Assembly: GCA_017933995.1 (NCBI GenBank)
Contig: JAGBKI010000001.1
Span: 1 to 64,000, forward strand
DNA from: Bacteroidaceae bacterium
Lineage (GTDB): Bacteria; Bacteroidota; Bacteroidia; Bacteroidales; Bacteroidaceae
Reading direction: 5' to 3'
DNA length: 64,000 nt
The notes beneath the pieces were generated by a model. The model did not search any database and was not told the origin of the DNA. It saw only the letters and a program-made list of their open reading frames with translations. Numbering within the stretch: the stretch's first letter is position 1; each line of letters begins with the position of its first letter. Below are positions 58,190 through 64,000 of the stretch, piece by piece. The position numbers were made by a program, and so were the translations under genes.

Positions 58190-59146
58190 ATGCCCTCCCT
58201 CCCCTCCCACGGAGTTGTCGTGAAAAGCACGGGCAGTTGGTACACCGTCCTCACCGACGCGGGCGAGGCTGTGCCCTGCAAGGTGAAAGGCAACCTGCGC
58301 CTGCGCGGCCTTCGCACCACCAACCCCGTGGCTGTCGGCGACCGCGTGTCGCTCGTCCGGCGCGAGGGCGACGAGGTGGCTTTCATCGCCGAAATCCAGC
58401 CGCGCCGCAACGCCGTCGTGCGGCGCGCCTCCAACCTCTCCAAGCAGAGCCACGTGCTGGCCGCCAACATCGACCAGGCCGCGCTGCTCTTCACCGTGGC
58501 GCGCCCCGAGACCACCACCGTCTTCGCCGACCGCTTCCTGGCCGGGGCCGAGGCATACGGCGTGCCCGCCATCGTCGTCTTCAACAAGGTGGACGACCTC
58601 GCTCCCGATGAGCGCCGGCGCAAGGACGACCTGCGACGCATATACGAGGCGGCTGGCTACGACTGCTACGACATTTCCGCCCTCGACGGCACCGGCACAG
58701 ACGCCCTCCACGACGCCCTGGCAGGCAAACTCACCCTTCTCTCCGGCCACAGTGGCACGGGCAAGAGCACCCTCCTCAACCGCCTTGTGCCGGGCGCCGG
58801 GGCGCGCACCGCACCCTTGAGCGACATCCACGAAATGGGGATGCACACCACCACCTACAGCCAGCTCTACCCCCTCCCCGCAGGCGGCGGGCTGATAGAC
58901 ATTCCGGGTATAAAAGGTTTCGGCACGTTCGACATGCGCGCCGCCGAGGTGTCCCACTACTTCCGCGACATTTTCGCCCTCAGCCCCGGCTGCCGCTACG
59001 GCGGCTGCACCCACACCCACGAACCCGGCTGCGCCGTGCGACAGGCCCTCGACGAGCACCGCCTCGCCCCCACGCGCTACGCCTCCTACCTCTCCATACT
59101 CGCCGACGAAGGCGAGAACAAGTACCGCGAAAAGGACATGGGCTGA
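58190..59146 (+). CDS. rsgA: Ribosome small-subunit GTPase RsgA
   Basis: 318 residues; start MPSLPSHGVVVKSTGSWYTV. N-terminal OB fold, then a circularly permuted GTPase: NKVDD (G4, ~131) precedes GHSGTGKST (G1, ~186) and DIPGIKGFG (G3). C-terminal zinc motif CRYGGCTHTHEPGC. Aids late assembly of the 30S subunit. A frame extending to 58085 is repeat-derived. Confidence 0.95.
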   Translation: MPSLPSHGVVVKSTGSWYTVLTDAGEAVPCKVKGNLRLRGLRTTNPVAVGDRVSLVRREGDEVAFIAEIQPRRNAVVRRASNLSKQSHVLAANIDQAALLFTVARPETTTVFADRFLAGAEAYGVPAIVVFNKVDDLAPDERRRKDDLRRIYEAAGYDCYDISALDGTGTDALHDALAGKLTLLSGHSGTGKSTLLNRLVPGAGARTAPLSDIHEMGMHTTTYSQLYPLPAGGGLIDIPGIKGFGTFDMRAAEVSHYFRDIFALSPGCRYGGCTHTHEPGCAVRQALDEHRLAPTRYASYLSILADEGENKYREKDMG

Positions 59147-59178
59147 CGTGATGGAGAAGTATGCTTTGATAAAGCCGA

Positions 59179-60222
59179 ATGATGAAAACAAACAATTACT
59201 TCCATAAGATTTGGACACGCATCCTCCTTGCTGCCATCGCAGTCTTGGCGCTCGTGTTGTTGGCAGCGGCCTATGTGGTGTTCTACTCTTCGTTCGCTCA
59301 GACGGAAACGGCTGTTGTTTATATTGATGAGGAAGACACACCTGCCGATGTTTATCAGAAAGTGGAGCAGGCAGCCCATCCGCGTTCGATGGCGATGTTC
59401 CGCCTGCTTTGCAAGTGGAAAGGCTATGAGGAACATGTCCGTGCGGGTCGCTACGACTTGGGTGGCGGAATCGGAGTGATGACGGCCGTGAGCAATTTGC
59501 GTAATGGCCAGCAGACTCCCGTGATGCTCGCAGTTCCCGCCACACACACTGTGAACAAACTGGCGGGAAAGATTGCCAAGAAGTTGCGCGCAGACAGTGC
59601 CGACTTTGCCCGCGCGTTCCGCGACACGCTGTTGCTCGACAGCTTGGGCGTGACGCGGGCCACGCTGCCCGCATTGTTCATCCCCGACTCCTACGAAGTG
59701 TATTGGACCGTCACACCCCGGCAATTCCTTTGGCGTATGAAGAAAGAGCACGACCGCTTCTGGAACAGCAGCAGGCGCGCGCGCGCAGCAGAAATAGGTT
59801 TCACGCCCGAAGAGGTTTGCGTTCTGGCCAGCATTGTTGACCAAGAGACGCGCTATAAACCCGAAAAACCGACCATTGCAGGGCTGTACATCAACCGGGT
59901 GCGCAAAGGTATGAAACTCGAAGCCGACCCCACAGTGAAGTTTGCCATGCAGAACTTCGGTCTGCGCCGTGTGCTTCGCCGTCACCTGGATACGGATAGC
60001 CCCTACAACACTTACCGTTACGCCGGTCTCCCGCCTGGTCCCATCTGTATTGCCGAGGGGGCGACCATCGACGATGTGCTTCACTTCAAGCAAACGGACT
60101 ATCTTTTTATGTGCGCCAAGGAAGATTTCAGTGGCAGCCACAACTTTGCTCGAACTTTCGCCGAACACGAGCAGAACGCCAAGCGCTACGCCGCTGCTCT
60201 CAATGCGCGCGGCATCAAGTGA
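59179..60222 (+). CDS. mltG: Endolytic murein transglycosylase MltG (YceG-like)
   Basis: 347 residues. Membrane segment at ~14-37 (ILLAAIAVLALVLLAAAYVV). A LysM-like part follows (VYIDEEDTPADVYQKV), then the catalytic domain: LPALFIPDSYEVYWT, EVCVLASIVDQETRY (catalytic Glu near 223), KPTIAGLYINRVRKGMKLEADPTV and SPYNTYRYAGLPPGPI. Cuts nascent glycan strands at the inner membrane. Starts 32 bases after rsgA. First or second ATG (MM) are both possible. Confidence 0.93.
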   Translation: MMKTNNYFHKIWTRILLAAIAVLALVLLAAAYVVFYSSFAQTETAVVYIDEEDTPADVYQKVEQAAHPRSMAMFRLLCKWKGYEEHVRAGRYDLGGGIGVMTAVSNLRNGQQTPVMLAVPATHTVNKLAGKIAKKLRADSADFARAFRDTLLLDSLGVTRATLPALFIPDSYEVYWTVTPRQFLWRMKKEHDRFWNSSRRARAAEIGFTPEEVCVLASIVDQETRYKPEKPTIAGLYINRVRKGMKLEADPTVKFAMQNFGLRRVLRRHLDTDSPYNTYRYAGLPPGPICIAEGATIDDVLHFKQTDYLFMCAKEDFSGSHNFARTFAEHEQNAKRYAAALNARGIK

Positions 60223-60273
60223 CGGATGTCCGTCCCAATTAACTGGCCAAACAAACCTAAACAATCTTATACT

Positions 60274-62064
60274 ATGACAAGACCCCGTTTCATCGGCGAA
60301 TGGCCCAAGATTGGCATTCGCCCCATCATCGACGGACGCCAGGGAGGCGTGCGCGAGTCGCTCGAAGAGCAGACGATGAACATGGCGCGCCGCGTGGCCG
60401 CCCTCTACGAGCAGGAACTGCGCTACACCGACGGTACGCCCGTCCGCTGCGTCATTGCCGACGGTACGATAGGCCGCGTGGCCGAAGCCGCCGCCTGCGC
60501 CGAGAAGTTCCGCAAGGAGGGCGTGGGCGTGGTGCTCAGCGTCACCCCCTGCTGGTGCTACGTCAGCGAAGTGATCGACTACGAAGACCGCCTGCCGCAG
60601 GCCATCTGGGGCTTCAACGGCACGGAACGCCCCGGCGCCGTCTACCTCGCCGCCGCCCTCGCCGCCCACACGCAGAAAGGAATGCCCGCCTTCGGCATCT
60701 ACGGCCACGACGTGCAGGACGCCGACGACGAGACCATTCCCGCCGACGTGCGCGAGAAACTGCTGCGCTTCGGTCGCGCGGGCATCGCTGTGGCCACGAT
60801 GCGCGGCAAGAGCTACCTTAGCATCGGCAACGTGGCTATGGGCATCGCAGGCAGCATCGCCAATGCCGACTTCTTCCAAGACTACCTCGGGATGCGCAAC
60901 GAGCAGGTCGATATGACCGAAGTGCTGCGCCGCATTGAGGAGGGCATTTACGACCACGACGAGTTCGACAAGGCCATGGCCTGGACGCGCCAACACTGTA
61001 TGCCCAACGAGGGCGAGGACTTCAACCGCCCTGAGAAACAGGCCGACCGCGAGCGGCTCGACAAGGAGTGGGAGTTCGTGGTGAAGATGCGCCTCATCTT
61101 TGAAGACCTGATGACGGGCAACGCCAAGTTGCGCGAGATGGGCTTCAAGGAAGAGGCGCTGGGCCACAACGCCATCGTGGGCGGTTTCCAAGGCCAGCGC
61201 CAGTGGACGGACCACTGGCCTAACGGCGACTTTGCCGAGGCACTGATGAACACGTCGTTCGACTGGAACGGCGCGCGCGAGCCTTTCGCCTTCGCCACCG
61301 AGAACGACACGCTCAACGGCACGACGATGCTCTTCGGCAAACTGCTCACCGGGCGCGCCGTCATCTTTGCCGACATACGCACCTACTGGAGCCCCGAGAG
61401 CGTGAAGCGTGTCACGGGCAGTGCGCTGCAAGGCCGCGCCAGCGACGGCATCATCCACCTCATCAACTCCGGCTCGTGTACGCTCGACGCTGCCGGACAG
61501 ATGGAGGACGCGCAGGGGCAGCCCGTGATGAAGCCCTTTGCCGACGTGACGCCCGCCGACATCGAGCGCACGCTCAAGGCCACCACTTGGTATCCCGCCA
61601 ACCGCGACTACTTCCGTGGCGGCGGCTTCTCCAGCAACTTCCTCTCGCGCGGCGGTATGCCCGTCACGATGATGCGCCTCAACCTTGTGAAAGGTCTCGG
61701 CCCCGTGCTGCAACTTGCCGAGGGCTGGACGGTGGACATCGCGCCCGAGCAGCACAAGGTGCTCAACGAGCGCACCGACCGCACCTGGCCCACCACGTGG
61801 TTCACGCCGCGACTGACGGGCAAGGGCGCGTTCAAGGACGTCTACAGCGTGATGGACAACTGGGGCGCCAACCACGGTGCCATCGCTTACGGCCACATCG
61901 GGCAGGACCTCATCACGCTCGCCTCGATGCTGCGTATCCCCGTTTGTATGCACAACGTCGACAGCGAAGCCGTGTTCCGCCCCAGCGCCTGGCGCAGCTT
62001 CGGCATGGACGCCGAGGGCAGCGACTACCGCGCTTGCCAGAACTTCGGAGCGCTGTATAAGTAA
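60274..62064 (+). CDS. fucI: L-fucose isomerase
   Basis: 596 residues, family length. Start [22 protein letters not shown]; the ATG at 60274 follows a short gap. The manganese-site segments are visible: [10 protein letters not shown] (Glu), IFADIRTYW (Asp) and [11 protein letters not shown] (His). Converts L-fucose to L-fuculose in the cytoplasm. It begins 51 bases after mltG but belongs functionally with the aldolase gene downstream. No fuculokinase gene is in the window. Confidence 0.95.
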   Translation: MTRPRFIGEWPKIGIRPIIDGRQGGVRESLEEQTMNMARRVAALYEQELRYTDGTPVRCVIADGTIGRVAEAAACAEKFRKEGVGVVLSVTPCWCYVSEVIDYEDRLPQAIWGFNGTERPGAVYLAAALAAHTQKGMPAFGIYGHDVQDADDETIPADVREKLLRFGRAGIAVATMRGKSYLSIGNVAMGIAGSIANADFFQDYLGMRNEQVDMTEVLRRIEEGIYDHDEFDKAMAWTRQHCMPNEGEDFNRPEKQADRERLDKEWEFVVKMRLIFEDLMTGNAKLREMGFKEEALGHNAIVGGFQGQRQWTDHWPNGDFAEALMNTSFDWNGAREPFAFATENDTLNGTTMLFGKLLTGRAVIFADIRTYWSPESVKRVTGSALQGRASDGIIHLINSGSCTLDAAGQMEDAQGQPVMKPFADVTPADIERTLKATTWYPANRDYFRGGGFSSNFLSRGGMPVTMMRLNLVKGLGPVLQLAEGWTVDIAPEQHKVLNERTDRTWPTTWFTPRLTGKGAFKDVYSVMDNWGANHGAIAYGHIGQDLITLASMLRIPVCMHNVDSEAVFRPSAWRSFGMDAEGSDYRACQNFGALYK

Positions 62065-62079
62065 ACCAGAATAGGCTGA

Positions 62080-62151
62080 GTGTTCGGAGTGTTCGGAGTA
62101 CTCTGAGTACTCTGAGTACTCCGAATATTCAGAATACTCCGAACGCTCCGC
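62080..62151. repeat. 9-bp tandem repeat with inverted symmetry, eight units
   Basis: Units gtgttcgga, gtgttcgga, gtactctga, gtactctga, gtactccga, atattcaga, atactccga, acgctccgc. The centre is self-complementary (gagtactc), so the block folds on itself. Similar words occur at 17615-17668. It fills the fucI-fucA gap. Confidence 0.7.
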
Positions 62152-62174
62152 CCACTCGCAACTCCCCTTCCAAC

Positions 62175-62798
62175 ATGCAACAACAAATTCAAGCCTTCCT
62201 CGCCGCCGCCCACAAGGTCGGCGCGATGGGACTGACACGGTGCAGCAGCGGCAACCTGTCGTGGCGCGTGGGCGACGTCGCCCTCGTCTCCGCCACTGGC
62301 TCGTGGGTGCCCGAACTGCGCGAAGACCAAGTGGCCGTCTGTGACATCGCCACTGGCAAAAGCCTCAACGGCGTGCGCCCCTCGATGGAGAGCGGGTTCC
62401 ACCTCACCGTGCTGCGCGAGCGACGCGACATCAACGTCGTGCTCCACTGCCAGAGCATCGCCGCCACCACCGTCGCCTGCATGGACCCGCGCCCCACGGA
62501 CTTCAACGTCACCGCCGAACTGCCCTGCCACTGCGGTAAGGAAATCGCCGTTGTGCCATACCTGCGCCCCGGCTCGCCCCTGTTGGCCGAGGCCGTCGTC
62601 GAAGCCCTGCGCACGCACGACAGCGTCCTGCTGCTCAAGCACGGCCAGGTGTTCGTGGGCCGCGACTTCAACGCCGCCATCGAGAAAGCCGCCTTCCTCG
62701 AAATGGCCTGCGACATCATCCTGCGCGCCCAGGGGCGCCACACCCTCCTCACGCCCGCCGAAATCGCCGACATCGAGCACACGTTTCTCGGCAAGTAA
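62175..62798 (+). CDS. fucA: Class II aldolase, L-fuculose-1-phosphate aldolase-like
   Basis: 207 residues. SSGNLSWRV, PSMESGFHLTVL (active-site Glu), NVVLHCQSIAATTVA and LLLKHGQVFVG (His ligand) give the class II aldolase fold. The usual HxH zinc pair reads HxQ (LHCQS). Pairing with fucI supports fuculose 1-phosphate cleavage to lactaldehyde and dihydroxyacetone phosphate. The symbol rests on the neighbour; the family also contains other aldolases and epimerases. Confidence 0.8.
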   Translation: MQQQIQAFLAAAHKVGAMGLTRCSSGNLSWRVGDVALVSATGSWVPELREDQVAVCDIATGKSLNGVRPSMESGFHLTVLRERRDINVVLHCQSIAATTVACMDPRPTDFNVTAELPCHCGKEIAVVPYLRPGSPLLAEAVVEALRTHDSVLLLKHGQVFVGRDFNAAIEKAAFLEMACDIILRAQGRHTLLTPAEIADIEHTFLGK

Positions 62799-62816
62799 CC
62801 CCGCAGAGCGCAGATA

Positions 62817-62942
62817 AAGCCTACATTTCTCCAAATTAAGCTTACATTTCTCCAAATTAAGGCTAAGTTTGTACAAACTAAGCCTAAGTTTCGCCAAATT
62901 AAGCCTTAGTTTGTAGAAATTAAGCCTTAATTTGGAGATTGT
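62817..62942. repeat. 21-bp-period array, six units, core AAATTAAGCCTTAATTT
   Basis: Units start at 62817, 62838, 62859, 62880, 62901 and 62922, exactly 21 bp apart. Each has aag(c/g)(c/t)ta or aagcctta, then tt(t)..ccaaatt or a variant; the joint aaattaagccttaattt is palindromic. It lies between fucA and the convergent glycosyltransferase. No spacers, so not a CRISPR array. Confidence 0.75.
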
Positions 62943-63056
62943 AAAGCCACGGGACGAGAATACAGAGCCACAAATCGCGAATGGAGAGCCATCGCGCGCG
63001 ATTTTCGGGCTTCCGAGGGCATTACTTTTATAGGCTTGTGTGCTGCGGTATAGTAT

Positions 63057-63124
63057 CAACCCCAACGGGGTTGCACAAAGGGAAATTTTCTGTTCCCGGT
63101 TTTTGTGCAACCCCGTTGGGGTTG
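63057..63124. terminator. Perfect 23-bp inverted repeat between convergent genes
   Basis: 63057-63079 and 63102-63124 are exact complements; each arm itself contains the palindrome caacccc..ggggttg. Placed between fucA (ends 62798) and the glycosyltransferase (ends 63171), it could end transcripts from both sides. Confidence 0.6.
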
Positions 63125-63170
63125 GTTGTTTCGTATGTGGGTTTCACTGGGACACTGCCCCGGTGAAGCT

Positions 63171-64000
63171 TCAGTTATCCTTGCTGGGGGAAGTTCCCCT
63201 TGACGGGTAGGGGGCTTCGTAGAGTAGGGGGGAGGCGTCGTGGGCGTCCATACCGGCGCGTGCGCGGTGGTCGCCGGTCTTTTCTCTGACTTCAAAGAGG
63301 CGGCGGTTTTTATTGTCGGTGTCCTCGCGCTCGGGGTGGTAGAGGTGGAAGGCTATGGCACTGTACTTGATGCGTTGTTTCGTGCAGCCGCTCTTCTCCA
63401 AGCGCATCACGATGTCGCTGTCTTCTTTGCCATAGCCCTCGAAGGCTTCGTCGTAGCCATTCACGCGCACAATGTCGTCGCGCCAAAAACTGATGTTGCA
63501 ACCTATGCTTCGCGCGCGGCGGTGGGCATGGGGCGTGAGCCAAGTAAGGCGTAGCGCATTGTAGCGGCGGCGTATGCCTGGGCTGAAACAGCTGAGCGGG
63601 CGGTATTCGACCTCAGACAGGTAGGCTTCTGTGGCTTTGCTGCGCAGTTTGCAGCGGCTACCGAGAAGGACGGTGTGGGGACGGGCCAGGCGCTCGTGGT
63701 CGGAAAGAAAGTGGCGCTCCATCACGATGTCACCGTCGATGCACACAATGTAGTCGCCAGTGGCTATGGCAAAGGCTTTGTTCATCACAAGGGCTTTGCG
63801 GAATCCTTTGTCCTCCTGCCAGACATGGTGGAGGGGAAAGGGCAGCGTGGGACGCAGGGCGTAGATGAGCTCGGAGGTGTCGGCGCGCGACCCATCATCG
63901 GCTATGATGAGTTCGTCGGGCAAACGTGTCTGGCGCGCGGCGCTCTGCAACACTTTGCGCAGGGCGTTAGGCCAGTTGTAGGTAGAGACGATGAGCGTGA
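63171..64000 (-). CDS. Glycosyltransferase family 2, start outside window
   Basis: The minus-strand frame remains open to the window edge: before the apparent start at 63953 it reads TLIVSTYNWPNALRKVLQSA, the usual first strand of GT-A enzymes, so the gene begins beyond base 64000. Further motifs: ELIIADDGSRADT, GDYIVCIDGDIV (DxD-type metal site, DGD), ISFWRDDIVRVNGYDEAFEGYGKEDSDI and RLEKSG. The last signature is typical of galactosyltransferase-type family 2 members of Bacteroidales. The product glycan is unknown. Confidence 0.88.
   Translation of the reverse strand, partial: TLIVSTYNWPNALRKVLQSAARQTRLPDELIIADDGSRADTSELIYALRPTLPFPLHHVWQEDKGFRKALVMNKAFAIATGDYIVCIDGDIVMERHFLSDHERLARPHTVLLGSRCKLRSKATEAYLSEVEYRPLSCFSPGIRRRYNALRLTWLTPHAHRRARSIGCNISFWRDDIVRVNGYDEAFEGYGKEDSDIVMRLEKSGCTKQRIKYSAIAFHLYHPEREDTDNKNRRLFEVREKTGDHRARAGMDAHDASPLLYEAPYPSRGTSPSKDN

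Noticed and set aside
59086..62238. 1,050-residue minus-strand frame over mltG and fucI, with a 'SEYSEYSEY' repeat
   Set aside because: It is antisense to two well-recognised genes. The peptide repeat is only the translation of the 9-bp DNA repeat at 62080-62151.
62817..62942. CRISPR-like array
   Set aside because: Units are contiguous at 21 bp with no spacers, and no cas gene is seen in the window.
1..64000. tRNA, rRNA or origin-type features
   Set aside because: No cloverleaf-like segment with a T-arm word, no rRNA core and no DnaA-box cluster were recognised by reading; a tRNA scan was not possible.

Overview
The window looks like a chromosomal segment of a GC-rich member of the Bacteroidales, most likely close to Prevotella and its relatives. 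Grounds: many secreted proteins end in the 'YDLQGRR...GVYI.GKK' type C-terminal tail; BspA-like LRR, GLUG, DUF4252, DUF4421, DUF4468 and DUF3667 proteins occur; lipoboxes are followed by acidic residues; and several genes have -7 elements of the Bacteroidetes form TAnnTTTG. Genus cannot be fixed from the sequence alone. No rRNA, tRNA, CRISPR array, complete transposase gene or replication origin was seen.

Layout. 1-1131: end of a BspA-like surface protein and a small partner. 1653-2790: a PIN-type toxin-antitoxin pair and an HU-like protein. 2843-7550 (minus strand): a secreted alpha/beta hydrolase, a small tailed protein and two PAP2 phosphatases (three PAP2 domains). 8126-16043 (minus): an envelope block with a beta-barrel protein, a VanX-like dipeptidase, a DUF4421 protein, an M15 peptidase, an L,D-transpeptidase, a DHH phosphoesterase with a lipoprotein signal, a small lipoprotein, DUF4468 and DUF3667. 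16463-17089: HU-like gene under a 21-bp repeat array. 17700-30667 (minus): an operon led by a 3,569-residue surface protein. 31010-32629: membrane-bound AraC-type regulator. 33084-35408: DUF4252, ECF sigma factor, possible anti-sigma, DUF4252. 35517-40775: GH130 phosphorylase and sugar symporter, separated by a zeta-toxin-like pair and a CotH lipoprotein. 41016-48516: a beta-helix protein, a small tailed protein and, divergently, a 1,228-residue CotH protein. 48652-52440: an AT-richer restriction-modification unit. 52659-54777: two glycosyltransferases of extreme GC content. 55132-60222: ompH-like, murI, a lipoprotein, frr, a small membrane protein, rsgA and mltG. 60274-62798: fucI and a fucA-like aldolase. 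63171-end: another glycosyltransferase.

The main theme is the cell surface: tailed secreted proteins, lipoproteins, peptidoglycan-modifying enzymes and glycan enzymes. The most unusual material is between the genes. There are two families of MITE-like elements (one pair at nearly the same distance from two start codons, one copy flanked by a 13-bp direct repeat), three arrays of palindromes repeated every 21 bp, a palindrome plus promoter block shared by unrelated operons, and large inverted repeats of differing sequence in most gene gaps. Some of these intergenic repeat words also appear inside reading frames.
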